Shown here: positions 35,958 through 45,871 of the stretch, in pieces
Layout: each line of letters opens with the position of its first letter
Position numbering within the stretch: position 1 is the first letter of the stretch
Notes under the pieces: model-generated
What the model was told of the DNA's origin: nothing
Database searches by the model: none
The model's input: only the letters and a program-made list of their open reading frames with translations
Position numbers and translations under genes: made by a program
Source of the DNA: CAURNT01 sp963539215
Lineage (GTDB): Bacteria; Fusobacteriota; Fusobacteriia; Fusobacteriales; Leptotrichiaceae
DNA length: 64,000 nt
Assembly: GCA_963539215.1 (NCBI GenBank)
Contig: CAUTJT010000001.1
Span: 124,001 to 188,000, forward strand
Direction of reading: 5' to 3'

Positions 35958-36989
35958 TCAACCTCCTTTGTATACTCTTTCTACTCTTCTTGATATAGCA
36001 CATAACAACTCATAACTTATAGTATTTATACTTTTAGCAACTTCATTAACTAATATATGTTCTCCAAAGATTTCAACATAATCTCCAACTTGTATATTTT
36101 CATCTCCTAATGCCATGAATTGATCCATACATATATTTCCTATAATCTTATATTTTTTACCTTTAAAATATACATAACCATTATTAGATAAAGATCTAAA
36201 TACTCCATCTGCATATCCCATTGATATGGTAATAATTACATCACCCTTTTTAGCTTTAAAAGTATTAGAATATCCTATATTCCAATCTTCCTCAAGTTTT
36301 TTAATAAAACTAACTCTACCTTTTAAAGTAATTATTGGTTTATATTTATCATTTAGTTCTCCACCATAAGCTAATATTCCTATTCTATATAAATTAAATT
36401 CATTAAAATCTAAATGATAATTTTCTGTTCCAAAACTATTTAAAAAATGTTTATATTTTATATCATACTTATTAGTAATTTTAATAAATCTATTATATTG
36501 AAGTCTTGTGAATTCTTCATCACTATCGGCAGATGTTAAATGAGAAAATATTCCTAAAGGTTTTAACATTTCTAAAGCTTTTTCTATATTCCTTGAATCA
36601 AATCCTATTCTTCCCATACCTGTATCATATGCTATATGAAAATTACCTTTTATATTTTTACTTAATATATATTCTATTTCTTCAAATCTTGATATAGTTA
36701 TATCTATATTATTTTTTACAAGAAATTCTATATATTCAAGTTCTACCAAAGATAAGATTATTATTCTAACATTTTTATCTATTTCCCTTATTTCCATAGC
36801 TTCATCTATTGTAGCTACTCCATAAAATTTAATACCATATTTAATTCCATATTTAACTATTTCTTTTAATCCTGAACCATAAGCATTTGCTTTAACTACT
36901 AACATCAGTTTTTCTTTATCTATATTATCCGATATTAAATCTAGATTATATTTTAAATTATCAAGATTAATCTCAGCTATTGCTCTCAT
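35958..36989 (-). CDS. alr: Alanine racemase
   Basis: This PLP enzyme makes D-alanine for peptidoglycan. The PLP lysine is Lys33 in VVKANAYGSG, and the sugar-like barrel motif YDTGMGRIGF follows. The C-terminal domain has the catalytic tyrosine region ISMGYADGVFRSLSN and ICMDQFMALGD. At 343 aa it is slightly short but complete. AGGAG precedes the ATG, which lies 17 bases inside the end of the cmk gene. Its neighbours rodA and dacA (5 kb upstream) fit a cell-wall theme. Confidence 0.95.
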   Translation of the reverse strand: MRAIAEINLDNLKYNLDLISDNIDKEKLMLVVKANAYGSGLKEIVKYGIKYGIKFYGVATIDEAMEIREIDKNVRIIILSLVELEYIEFLVKNNIDITISRFEEIEYILSKNIKGNFHIAYDTGMGRIGFDSRNIEKALEMLKPLGIFSHLTSADSDEEFTRLQYNRFIKITNKYDIKYKHFLNSFGTENYHLDFNEFNLYRIGILAYGGELNDKYKPIITLKGRVSFIKKLEEDWNIGYSNTFKAKKGDVIITISMGYADGVFRSLSNNGYVYFKGKKYKIIGNICMDQFMALGDENIQVGDYVEIFGEHILVNEVAKSINTISYELLCAISRRVERVYKGG

Positions 36990-37605
36990 CTTTTATTACT
37001 CCTATTATTTTTTCAACTACTTCTTCAAAATTAAGATCATCAGTATTGATTATAATTGCTCCTTCAGCAATTTTTAATGGTGAATGTTCTCTATGACTAT
37101 CATCATAATCTCTTTTTAAAATATCTTCTAAAATTTTCTCATAACTAAGGCTACCATCTTCTAAATATCTTCTATTGGCCCTAATCTCAGGACTTGCAGT
37201 TAAATATATTTTAACTTCTGCATCTGGAAAAACTACAGTTCCTATATCTCTTCCATCTAGTATTACATCTCTATCAGAAGATATTTTTCTTTGTAAGTCT
37301 ACCATATATTCTCTAACAGATTTTATCGAAGAAACTCTTGAAGCAAGTTTAGAAACTCCATTACTTCTTATTTTTTCACTTACATCTTCCCCATCTAATA
37401 AAAAACTCTTATTTATTATTTTTATATCTAAATTATTCAAAATGCTCTCTATATTATCTAAATTAAGATTATCTTTTATAACCTTATAGCCTAAAGTTCT
37501 ATACATACCACCAGTATCTAAATGTAATAATCCTAATCTTTGTGCAACAGCTTTTGCAACACTACTTTTACCACTTCCTGATGGTCCATCAATAGCTATT
37601 TTCAT
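36973..37605 (-). CDS. cmk: Cytidylate kinase
   Basis: It phosphorylates CMP/dCMP for nucleotide recycling. At 210 aa, it has Walker A GPSGSGKSS (residues 7-15), substrate loop LDTGGMYRTLGYK, DGRDIGTVVFPDAEVKIYLTASPEIRANRR, and REHSPLKIAEGAIIINTDDL near the C-terminus, all diagnostic. The start overlaps the ymdB-type gene by one base; its end overlaps alr. Nothing unusual. Confidence 0.95.
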   Translation of the reverse strand: MKIAIDGPSGSGKSSVAKAVAQRLGLLHLDTGGMYRTLGYKVIKDNLNLDNIESILNNLDIKIINKSFLLDGEDVSEKIRSNGVSKLASRVSSIKSVREYMVDLQRKISSDRDVILDGRDIGTVVFPDAEVKIYLTASPEIRANRRYLEDGSLSYEKILEDILKRDYDDSHREHSPLKIAEGAIIINTDDLNFEEVVEKIIGVIKDESNS

Positions 37606-38387
37606 TATATCTCCTCATAACTCATATTAATTTTATCAATCTTTTTAGCATAACCTGTTTTTTCATCTATCTCTACCTCTATAGCATTTATCCTAATATC
37701 TTCTTCACAAACTTTAAGTTGCGTAGGCATACCTGTCTTAAATCTATATAAAACATTTTTTTTATCCATACCTATAACTCCAGCATGACCTCCTGTCATA
37801 CCTACATCACTAATATATGCTGTTTTCCCTAAAAGAAGTTTATTATCTGCAGTCTGTACATGGGTATGAGTTCCATATATAGCTGAAACTTTACCTGCTA
37901 CATTCCAACCCATAGCAATTTTTTCTGAAGTAACTTCAGCATGGAAATCTATTATTATAATATTTGCTTTATTTTTAACTTTTTCTAAAAGAGTATCTAT
38001 TGATTTAAAAGGACACTCCATAGTATTTGACATATAGACTTTACCTTGAAGACTAATAACACATATGTTAATATCATTTTTATTTATTATAGTATAACCT
38101 ATTCCAGGAGCTCCTTCATGCATATTATATGGTCTAACTATTCTTGTTTCCTTATCTAAATAAGAAAAAATATCTCTTTTATCGAATGTATGATTACCTA
38201 AAGTTATAACATCTACACCATTTAAAAACATATTTTTTGCAATATTTGGTGTAATTCCATAACCTTTATCAACATTTTCACCATTAACTATAATGAAATC
38301 GTAATTTCCTCCTCTTTTTGCCAAAAATTTATTCAAAGCATTCTCACCTGGAAATCCCATAACATCTCCGACCATTAAAAACTTCAT
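37605..38387 (-). CDS. YmdB-type metallophosphoesterase (TIGR00282 family)
   Basis: This 260-aa calcineurin-like phosphodiesterase has metal-binding motifs GDVMGFPGENAL, VNGENVDKGYG, TLGNHTFDKRDIF, IIIDFHAEVTSEKIAMGW and VYGTHTHVQTAD (written here as IYGTHTHVQTADNK). Relatives hydrolyse cyclic nucleotides (2',3'-cNMP and cAMP in B. subtilis YmdB). As in Bacillus it lies directly downstream of the RNase Y gene. GGAG precedes the ATG. A hairpin between rny and this gene suggests partial separation. Confidence 0.88.
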   Translation of the reverse strand: MKFLMVGDVMGFPGENALNKFLAKRGGNYDFIIVNGENVDKGYGITPNIAKNMFLNGVDVITLGNHTFDKRDIFSYLDKETRIVRPYNMHEGAPGIGYTIINKNDINICVISLQGKVYMSNTMECPFKSIDTLLEKVKNKANIIIIDFHAEVTSEKIAMGWNVAGKVSAIYGTHTHVQTADNKLLLGKTAYISDVGMTGGHAGVIGMDKKNVLYRFKTGMPTQLKVCEEDIRINAIEVEIDEKTGYAKKIDKINMSYEEI

Positions 38388-38408
38388 AATTCTCCAATCT
38401 AAAAATTT

Positions 38409-38428
38409 AAGCAGTCATTTGACTGCTT
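38409..38428 (-). terminator. Hairpin after rny
   Basis: AAGCAGTCA-TT-TGACTGCTT is a 9-bp perfect stem, followed on the minus strand by TTAAATTTTTAG. It may only partly terminate, since the next gene starts 22 bases on. Confidence 0.65.
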
Positions 38429-38432
38429 ATAT

Positions 38433-40007
38433 TTATTTTGCATATTCAGTTGATCTAGTTTCCCTAATAACAGTAACTTTTATTTGTCCTGGATATTGCA
38501 TTTTTTCTTCTATTTCTTTAACTACTTCTCTTGAAAGTATAGTTGCTTGATCATCACTTATTTCTTCTGGTTTTACTATCAATCTTAATTCTCTACCAGC
38601 TTGTATTGCATATGAACTTTCAATACCTTCATGCGAATTTGCTATTTCCTCTAATTGTTCTAAACGTTTTAAATAATTTGTTAAAGTTTCACGTCTAGCA
38701 CCTGGTCTAGCTGCACTTATAGCATCAGCTGCTTGAACTATTATTGCTTCAACTGACTTAGGCTCAACCTCATTGTGATGAGATTCAACAGCATTTATAA
38801 CTAATTCATTTTCTCTTGAATGACGTTTTAAGAATTCGGCACCATTTATTGCGTGTGATCCTTCTTGTTCATGAGAAAATGCTTTACCTATATCATGTAA
38901 TAATCCAGCACGTTTTGCAACATCAACATTAGCACCTAATTCAGTTGCTATAGCCGCACAAAGATGTGCAACTTCAATAGAGTGTTGTAAAACATTTTGA
39001 CCAAATGATGTTCTATATTTTAATCTTCCTAAAGTCTTAAGTACTTCTTTAGGTAATGAATGTATACCAACTTCAATTATCGCTTCTTCAGCTGCATTTA
39101 TAGTCGATTCTTCAACTTCAGATATTGATTTTTCTACTAATTCTTCTATCTTTGTTGGATGTATTCTACCATCTTGTATTAATTTTTCAAGAGCTAATCT
39201 AGCAACTTCTCTTCTTACTCCATCAAACGATGAAAGAACTACAGCTTCTGGAGTATCATCTATTATTAAATCTACACCAGTAGCAGCTTCTAAAGCCCTA
39301 ATATTTCTTCCCTCTTTACCTATTATTCTACCTTTCATTTCTTCACTTGGAAGTTGAACAACAGATATAGTAGCATCTGCAACATAATCAGATGCAGCTT
39401 TATTTATAGCTACAGCTATAGTAGATTTTGCAATTCTTTCTTTTTCTCTACTTAAATTATATTCAAAATCTCTTATCATAACAGCCTTATCATGTTCAAG
39501 CTCATCTTCTAACTTATTAAGTATAATTTCACGAGCTTCTTCACTAGTTAAACCTGATATTCTCTCTAATTCTTTTTCTTTTTGTTCAAACATTTCATTC
39601 AATTGATTTTCAATTTCTAAAATCTTTTCTTTTCTTTCTTCAAGTTTAGCTTCTTTTTCCTCTAACTTATTCGTTCTAACTTCTAAATTTTCCTCTTTTT
39701 TAGATATTCTTTCTTCTTTTAGCAGAATTTCAGATTTCATTATCTTTATTTCTTCATCAGCAAGTTTCTTTTGTGCTAATATTTCTTCTTTTACTTTTAA
39801 ATTTTCTTCTTTTCTTAAAGATTCTATTTCTCTTTCTATATCTTTCTTATCTGTTTCTAATTTACGTTTTAAATTTACTATCATTAATTCTAAATCGCTA
39901 TACTCACCATATTTAGTAACAAATTTATTATTTATTTTATTAAATCCTATCACTAAAACTAATGCAACTATTACAATTGAAAGTAACACTACAATTAAAT
40001 TAAACAC
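38433..40007 (-). CDS. rny: Ribonuclease Y
   Basis: This membrane-anchored endoribonuclease starts mRNA decay in organisms lacking RNase E. At 524 aa, it has an N-terminal span (NLIVVLLSIVIVALVLVIGF) and a long coiled coil (about 45-190). A KH domain follows with GRIIGKEGRNIRALEAATG, then an HD domain with LLHDIGKAFSHEQEGSH and the C-terminal RETRSTEYAK tail. The start is GTG with GAGGAG upstream. The adjacent lipoprotein gene lies 21 bases upstream. Confidence 0.95.
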   Translation of the reverse strand: MFNLIVVLLSIVIVALVLVIGFNKINNKFVTKYGEYSDLELMIVNLKRKLETDKKDIEREIESLRKEENLKVKEEILAQKKLADEEIKIMKSEILLKEERISKKEENLEVRTNKLEEKEAKLEERKEKILEIENQLNEMFEQKEKELERISGLTSEEAREIILNKLEDELEHDKAVMIRDFEYNLSREKERIAKSTIAVAINKAASDYVADATISVVQLPSEEMKGRIIGKEGRNIRALEAATGVDLIIDDTPEAVVLSSFDGVRREVARLALEKLIQDGRIHPTKIEELVEKSISEVEESTINAAEEAIIEVGIHSLPKEVLKTLGRLKYRTSFGQNVLQHSIEVAHLCAAIATELGANVDVAKRAGLLHDIGKAFSHEQEGSHAINGAEFLKRHSRENELVINAVESHHNEVEPKSVEAIIVQAADAISAARPGARRETLTNYLKRLEQLEEIANSHEGIESSYAIQAGRELRLIVKPEEISDDQATILSREVVKEIEEKMQYPGQIKVTVIRETRSTEYAK

Positions 40008-40028
40008 TTTATTCTCCTCTCTCCATTT

Positions 40029-40424
40029 TTATTCTGGGTTTATACTCTCTATTTTCCATTCATCATTACATTTTACCCAAACTATATTAAAATATATAGT
40101 TTCTAATTCATAATTTATCAACATAATACTCTTTGCTTTTTCCCCACTATGTACTTCTATATCATAAGAAAAAGCAATAGTAGCATTAGATAGATTATAA
40201 TTATTTAAATAAGAAAATTTTACGTTATTTAAAAAAGAATTAACTATCTTTTTCTTTATGTCTTCTTTATTATTTTCTTTAGCTTTTAACACAATGTATT
40301 CTTGTGTTTTCAATATTTGATTTACAACATTATTTTTTTCATTATCTGTTAATATTGCATTATTTTGAATACTTGAACAACTAAAAATAAATAATAAACT
40401 TATATATATAATAACTTTTTTCAT
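40029..40424 (-). CDS. Small lipoprotein, NTF2/SnoaL-like fold suspected
   Basis: This 131-aa unknown has a lipoprotein signal, MKKVIIYISLLFIFSCSS, with the acylated cysteine at about residue 16. The mature part has a helical first half and a strand-rich second half ending VWVKCNDEWKIESINPE. That 'W-x-I' ending is typical of NTF2-like/DUF4878 folds that bind small ligands or act in envelope assembly; the assignment is weak. GGGAGGA precedes the ATG. It probably heads the rny transcript. Confidence 0.6.
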   Translation of the reverse strand: MKKVIIYISLLFIFSCSSIQNNAILTDNEKNNVVNQILKTQEYIVLKAKENNKEDIKKKIVNSFLNNVKFSYLNNYNLSNATIAFSYDIEVHSGEKAKSIMLINYELETIYFNIVWVKCNDEWKIESINPE

Positions 40425-40523
40425 ATTCCTCCCATTGTATTTATCTTATCATAAATTTGGAATTTTTTCAATACATTAATATTAAACAATGAATATTAAA
40501 AATTAAAATTTAAATAAATTAAA

Positions 40524-40560
40524 AAAGAACCATACCTTATAAAATAAGATATAGTCCTTT
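40524..40560 (-). terminator. Terminator downstream of lgt
   Basis: On the minus strand AAAGGACTATATCTTA pairs with TAAGGTATGGTTCTTT through 16 positions including three G-U pairs, then TTTAATTTAT. It ends the dacA/lgt group. Confidence 0.7.
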
Positions 40561-40606
40561 ATTTATCATTTAATTATCATAAAAATAATTTTTAACAATT
40601 TATATA

Positions 40607-41476
40607 TTATTTATTTTCAACTTTTTTATTTATTAAAAATATACCAACTACTCCTATAATTATCATTACCAAACTTATTATATATGGTGCTCTTATACCA
40701 TAAAATAATAAGTCTTCTGTTCTAAATGTACTTACAATTATTCTAATAATTCCATAAGATATAATATATATCATAGATAATATACCTTTATTGTATTCTT
40801 TCTTTCTCAAAATAAACCAAATTAAAATGAAAGTTATAAAATTAAGTATCATTTCATAAAACATAGCAGGATGTAACTTCATATTAGGAAACTCACTACC
40901 TGCAGGTGTATCTCCAGGAAAAATTATACCCCAAGGAACCAACTCTTTAAATTTCATTTGTTCAATTAAAGACATTTTCTGGAATTCTTCCCACCATACA
41001 TTAAAATTACCTTTTAATATTACACTCATAGGAGTGATAACTGGAAATCCATGTATTTCTCCGTTAGCAAAATTACCTATCCTTCCTAAGCCTTGGCCTA
41101 ATATTAAAGGCCCTACTGCCATATCTGTCAATACCCAAAAATTCAATTTATTCTTTTTAGCAAATACATAAGCTCCTATCAATCCACCTATTATTCCTCC
41201 ATGTATCGCAAGACCACCATGCCAAACTTTAATAATTTCACTCATATTTTGACTATAGATATCCCATCTTAATAGTACATAATATATTCTAGCTCCTATT
41301 AATCCAAAAACTATTTCATTATATGCAAAATCCTCTATTTTATTTAATGGTATGCCTCTTTTAGCCGCAACTTCATCTTTTTTAGCTATAAATATTGCTA
41401 GAAATAATGATATTATGTACATAAGTGAATATATTCTTAATTCAAAATTACCTATTTTAAATAAATATGTTTTCAT
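40607..41476 (-). CDS. lgt: Prolipoprotein diacylglyceryl transferase
   Basis: It attaches diacylglycerol to the lipobox cysteine of prolipoproteins, and so is needed for MglB and the other lipoproteins here. The 289-aa membrane protein has seven or so spans and the signature GRIGNFANGEIHG, plus VWHGGLAIHGGIIGG and IGARIYYVLLRWDIY. The start AAAGGAATAAA-ATG overlaps the dacA stop by four bases, indicating coupling. Confidence 0.95.
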   Translation of the reverse strand: MKTYLFKIGNFELRIYSLMYIISLFLAIFIAKKDEVAAKRGIPLNKIEDFAYNEIVFGLIGARIYYVLLRWDIYSQNMSEIIKVWHGGLAIHGGIIGGLIGAYVFAKKNKLNFWVLTDMAVGPLILGQGLGRIGNFANGEIHGFPVITPMSVILKGNFNVWWEEFQKMSLIEQMKFKELVPWGIIFPGDTPAGSEFPNMKLHPAMFYEMILNFITFILIWFILRKKEYNKGILSMIYIISYGIIRIIVSTFRTEDLLFYGIRAPYIISLVMIIIGVVGIFLINKKVENK

Positions 41477-42324
41477 TTTATTCCTTTCATTGTTTCTATT
41501 ATATTAATCCCTACATTAGAACGTAATCCTATAGTATCAGAACCCAGAACAACAGAAACTACTTTTTCTTTTCCAAAATCCATATAGTATATTATATTAT
41601 ATCTTGCTTTACTATGATATCCTGTTTTGAGTCCCATTACTTCATTATATTTACTCATTAATGGATTAGTAGATTTTATCTTAGTCCCATCACTTAAAAT
41701 TACTTCACTATTAGATGTTATAGCTAATATACCTTTATACTTTAAAGAATTTATCGCAAGTCTATATATATCTCTAGCATTACCTATATCCATTTTTTTC
41801 TTAGTATCAACTGGAGGTAATCCATTAGGTGTATAAAATCTCAAAGAACTTAAATTTAAAGTTCTTGCTTTTTCATTCATCTTTAAAACAAAAGAATCTA
41901 CATCTCCATCACTCGATAAATAAGCTAATTGGTATGCTGCAGAATTAGATGAATTTATTAATAAAAGTTTAAGAAGATCATCAACTGTATAAATAGCGTC
42001 CTTTTTTATTTTATATCCATAAGGAATAATAGATGCCGATTCAACAGTTTTAACTTCTGTATTCAAACTATATTTACCATTATTTATATCATCAAATACA
42101 ATAATAGCAGTCATCAATTTTGTAAGTGAGGCTAATGGATTTAATTTATTTTCTTGATAAGAATAATATTTATTATTTTCTCCATCACCTATATATATAG
42201 TTTTATAACTTTTAAAATTACTTTCATGTATATTTACCATATTATATTCTATGTCATTTTTAAACTTATCTGAATATCCAAAAATAAAACTAGATAGTAT
42301 AAAAGTTAAAAATATTTTTTTCAT
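41473..42324 (-). CDS. D-alanyl-D-alanine carboxypeptidase (S11 family)
   Basis: This penicillin-binding protein trims stem-peptide D-alanine. All three active-site motifs are visible: SLTK (Ser66, Lys69), SSN (about residue 125) and KTG in GLKTGYHSKARYN. The start is set at MKKIFLTFILSSFIFG (42324), which has AGGAG upstream and begins a signal peptide; the longer frame adds eight residues. At 283 aa it lacks the C-terminal PBP5_C domain and amphipathic anchor of DacA, so it may be soluble in the periplasm. Confidence 0.9.
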   Translation of the reverse strand: MKKIFLTFILSSFIFGYSDKFKNDIEYNMVNIHESNFKSYKTIYIGDGENNKYYSYQENKLNPLASLTKLMTAIIVFDDINNGKYSLNTEVKTVESASIIPYGYKIKKDAIYTVDDLLKLLLINSSNSAAYQLAYLSSDGDVDSFVLKMNEKARTLNLSSLRFYTPNGLPPVDTKKKMDIGNARDIYRLAINSLKYKGILAITSNSEVILSDGTKIKSTNPLMSKYNEVMGLKTGYHSKARYNIIYYMDFGKEKVVSVVLGSDTIGLRSNVGINIIETMKGIK

Positions 42325-42331
42325 ACTTCTC

Positions 42332-43249
42332 CTATTCATACAATTCAATCAATTTTTCAACTTCTGAATTTTCTTTAATTAATCCTAATTTTTTAGATAT
42401 CTTATACCATTTTATTATATTCTTATTGTCTAAAGTTTTAGTATACTCATTAAATATATTTTTCGCATATTCTATATCACCTTTATCATATAGTTTAGTA
42501 TAAAACTTTATAGCATTTTGAGTATCATTCATTTTAGAATATATATATGCTAGCTCTTTTATAGCAACTATATTATTCCTATTTGCTGATATATTTAACC
42601 ACTTTAACATATTTAAAGTATCATTTTTCTTCTTATAAATTTTAGCTATTTCATAATCTAACTCTTTTCGCCCTAAATTATATGCCTTAGTTAAGTTGAC
42701 TAATACCTCATTATCATTTTTCCTTCTCAAACCTTGAGTGGCCTTATCTAAATATATTTCTATCTTTATATTATTAATTTCTTTAGCCTTATATCCTTCA
42801 GGTAATTTAGAAATTAATTTAAGAGCTTCATCGTAATTAAAATCTTCTATTTCAAGTAATATCAAATTAAATATAGAAGCTGAATCTTTCAATCGAACCC
42901 CCATTTCTAAAATTTCTCTTAACTTCACATTATCTTGAATTAAATAATAAATATATGAAAGAGAATTGATAGCATCAATATCTCCTTCTTTTGATTTATT
43001 TATTAATTTTAACACTTCATTTGGCGATATATTTTTATTTTTAAATTCTTTCAATTCATATTCTGAAAATTTTTCATTCAAATTTGAATTTTGAATAATT
43101 AAATTACTATTTAAATATGAGGAATCTGTTTTAACTATTTCTACTTCTATATCCTCAGCAGTAGATTTTTCTACTTTTTTTATTTTTGAATTTTGATTAA
43201 AACAAGATAAAAGTAAAAATGTACTTAAAATGTATATATATTTCCTCAT
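42332..43249 (-). CDS. TPR/Sel1-repeat lipoprotein
   Basis: This 305-aa protein has lipobox signal MRKYIYILSTFLLLSCFNQ (Cys about 16). It is followed by helical repeats of Sel1/TPR type: EGDIDAINSLSYIYYLIQD, LKDSASIFNLILLEIEDFNYDEALK, YEIAKIYKKKNDTLNMLKW, AIKELAYIYSKMNDTQNAIKFY. Such proteins scaffold envelope complexes; no catalytic motif. GAGGTG precedes the ATG. It sits between the P-type ATPase and the carboxypeptidase. Confidence 0.75.
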   Translation of the reverse strand: MRKYIYILSTFLLLSCFNQNSKIKKVEKSTAEDIEVEIVKTDSSYLNSNLIIQNSNLNEKFSEYELKEFKNKNISPNEVLKLINKSKEGDIDAINSLSYIYYLIQDNVKLREILEMGVRLKDSASIFNLILLEIEDFNYDEALKLISKLPEGYKAKEINNIKIEIYLDKATQGLRRKNDNEVLVNLTKAYNLGRKELDYEIAKIYKKKNDTLNMLKWLNISANRNNIVAIKELAYIYSKMNDTQNAIKFYTKLYDKGDIEYAKNIFNEYTKTLDNKNIIKWYKISKKLGLIKENSEVEKLIELYE

Positions 43250-43261
43250 AATACACCTCTT

Positions 43262-45871
43262 TTATCTTTCAAATTTTATAAAAGTTTTAATTAATTCATT
43301 AATTAAGAAAGGTATTAATGCAAATATTATTACTATATCCCAATCTGTAATACTTAAACTTTGTACACTAAATATTTTAGCTATTCCCGATATATTTATT
43401 AATGATATTTGTAAAACTATACCTATAATAACAGAAATATTTAAATACTTATTCTTAAATATACCTATTTTAAAAGTAGACATATTATCTACACGCATAG
43501 TATATGCATAAAATAATTGAGAAACAGTTAAAACTATAAATGACATTGTTCTCGCATGTAATAATGCCTCATTGCTTGCACTACGCATAGCTGAAATAGT
43601 TGTAACATCCTTTTCTATTAAACCTATAACGAATGCAAGTAAAGTAAATATTCCAATTAAACTACCTGCTATTATAGCACGAATACCCGCACCTTTTGCA
43701 AAAAAACTTTCACTTACAGGACGTGGATTTTCTTCCATTACATCATCATTACCTGGATCAAGTCCTAAAGAAATAGCTGGAAGTGTATCTGTCACTAAAT
43801 TAATCCATAGTAATTGTGTAGCCACAAGAGGAGTCGGTAATGCAAATAAAGTTGCCACAAATATAGAAATAACCTCACCTAAATTACATGAAAGTAAAAA
43901 CATTATAGTCTTTTTAATGTTATTATATATATTTCTTCCTTCTTTTACTGCTTCAACTATAGTCGTAAAATTATCATCAAGTAATATCATATCTGCTGCA
44001 CCTTTTGAAACATCTGTACCAGTTATACCCATAGCAACACCTATATCTGCTCTCTTTAATGAAGGAGCATCATTTACACCATCTCCTGTCATAGATACTA
44101 TATTTCCTTTAGCTTTAAGAGCTGAAACAATATTTACCTTATGTTCTGGAGAAACTCTTGCAAATACTGAATATTTTTCAATATTATCAAAAAATTCTTT
44201 TTCATCTAACTTATCTATCTCAGGTCCAGTAATACTTTCTTCTATACTTTTAGCTATATTTAACTCTTTAGCTATAGCTACTGCTGTATTTTTATGATCA
44301 CCTGTTATCATTACTACTTTTATACCTGCTTTTTGAGCTTTTAAAATAGAATCTTTAACTTCTTCTCTAGGTGGATCTATCATACCTACTATTCCAACTA
44401 AAATTAAATTATTTTCAAGCTCATTTGCATCTAAAAATCTGTCAGATAATTTGTATCCCAAACCTAAAACTCTTAATGCTTTATTTGACATATCTATACT
44501 TTTATTAAGTATATTCTCTTTATATTCTTGAGTTAATTCTAAAATTTCATCCCCAACTAAAACATATTTAGAAATATTTATAATATCTTCTATTGCTCCT
44601 TTAGTATAACTAATATATTTATCTCCATTTACGTGAAGTGTTGACATTAATTTTCTATCTGAATCAAAAGCAAATTCATTAACTCTTTTATACTTATTAT
44701 TCAATTCTATTTGATTAAATCCATGTTTTATAGCATTAACAACAAGAGCTATCTCAGTTGGATCTCCTATTATTTCTGTAGCATCTGATGCAAGCATTAG
44801 CCCTTTTCTTAATACTTCATTACTATTTGCTAAACTATATTCTTCAACAACAGTCATCTTATTTTGTGTTAAAGTTCCTGTTTTATCAGAACATATTACA
44901 TTAACAGAACCTAATGTTTCAACAGCTGGAAGTCTTTTAACTATTGCATTATTTTTAGACATTCTAGTTACTCCTGTTGAAAGAACTATAGCAACTATTG
45001 CAACTAAACCTTCAGGAATAGCCGCAACTGCTAATGATACTGCCGTAATTAACATATCAAGAGCTGATCTACCTTGTAAAACACCAAGTATAAATATTAC
45101 AAGACATACAAACATTGCAATATATCCTAAACTTTTACCTAAAGCATCTAGTTTTCTTTGAAGTGGTGTTTCATTATCATCTTCACTAGTCAAAGCTTTA
45201 GCTATCTTACCAATCTCTGTATTCATCCCTGTACCTATAACTACACCTTCTCCTCTTCCATAAGTTGCAAGAGTAGAAGAATATGCAAGATTTATTTTAT
45301 CTCCCATAGGTATATTATGATCTTGTGCTATAAAATTAGCATCCTTATTAACCGCATGAGATTCACCCGTAAATGCCGATTCCTCAACTTGTAAATTTTG
45401 AGTTTCAATTAATCTTAAATCAGCTGGTATATATCTACCTGCATCTATTATTACTATATCTCCAGGAACCAATTCCTTAGAATCTATTTCTACAACTTCT
45501 CCATTTCTTCTTACTATAGCACGAGGTGTAGATAATTCTTTTAAAGCCTCTAAAGTCTTTTCAGCACGAGATTCTTGAACTACTCCTACTACAGCATTAA
45601 TTAATACTACCATAAGTATTATTACAGCTTCTGTTAAACCATCAAATCCATGTGCCACTATATTTATAACCGAAGCTATTAAAAGCACATATATCATCAC
45701 ATCTTTAAGTTGAGATATAAATCTTTGAAGTAAAGTTTTTTTCTTGACTTCATCTAATTTATTTTCACCATATTTTTGAAGCCTTTCATTTACTTCAATA
45801 GTAGAAAGACCTATTTTACTATTAACATTTTGTTCACTTAAAACTTCATTTATACTCTTTTTAAATTCCAC
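43262..45871 (-). CDS. Calcium-type P-type cation ATPase (P2A)
   Basis: This 869-aa ion pump has the N-terminal cation ATPase domain, actuator TGES (VEESAFTGESHAVNK) and span M4 motif AIPEGLVAIVAIVLS. The phosphorylated aspartate lies in ICSDKTGTLTQNKMTV (about 330). KGAIEDIINIS, MITGDHKNTAVAIA and the hinge MTGDGVNDAPSLKRADIGVAMG follow. Ten spans with a Cation_ATPase_C tail (LLWINLVTDTLPAISLGLDP) match SERCA/PMR1-like calcium exporters. The start is GTG behind AAGGAT. It overlaps pgsA by one base. Mn2+ or Ca2+ specificity cannot be separated by eye. Confidence 0.92.
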   Translation of the reverse strand: MEFKKSINEVLSEQNVNSKIGLSTIEVNERLQKYGENKLDEVKKKTLLQRFISQLKDVMIYVLLIASVINIVAHGFDGLTEAVIILMVVLINAVVGVVQESRAEKTLEALKELSTPRAIVRRNGEVVEIDSKELVPGDIVIIDAGRYIPADLRLIETQNLQVEESAFTGESHAVNKDANFIAQDHNIPMGDKINLAYSSTLATYGRGEGVVIGTGMNTEIGKIAKALTSEDDNETPLQRKLDALGKSLGYIAMFVCLVIFILGVLQGRSALDMLITAVSLAVAAIPEGLVAIVAIVLSTGVTRMSKNNAIVKRLPAVETLGSVNVICSDKTGTLTQNKMTVVEEYSLANSNEVLRKGLMLASDATEIIGDPTEIALVVNAIKHGFNQIELNNKYKRVNEFAFDSDRKLMSTLHVNGDKYISYTKGAIEDIINISKYVLVGDEILELTQEYKENILNKSIDMSNKALRVLGLGYKLSDRFLDANELENNLILVGIVGMIDPPREEVKDSILKAQKAGIKVVMITGDHKNTAVAIAKELNIAKSIEESITGPEIDKLDEKEFFDNIEKYSVFARVSPEHKVNIVSALKAKGNIVSMTGDGVNDAPSLKRADIGVAMGITGTDVSKGAADMILLDDNFTTIVEAVKEGRNIYNNIKKTIMFLLSCNLGEVISIFVATLFALPTPLVATQLLWINLVTDTLPAISLGLDPGNDDVMEENPRPVSESFFAKGAGIRAIIAGSLIGIFTLLAFVIGLIEKDVTTISAMRSASNEALLHARTMSFIVLTVSQLFYAYTMRVDNMSTFKIGIFKNKYLNISVIIGIVLQISLINISGIAKIFSVQSLSITDWDIVIIFALIPFLINELIKTFIKFER

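Noticed and set aside
43572..44297. Plus-strand frame of 241 codons opposite the P-type ATPase
   Set aside because: The ATPase on the other strand has every family motif; this frame has none and no start signals.
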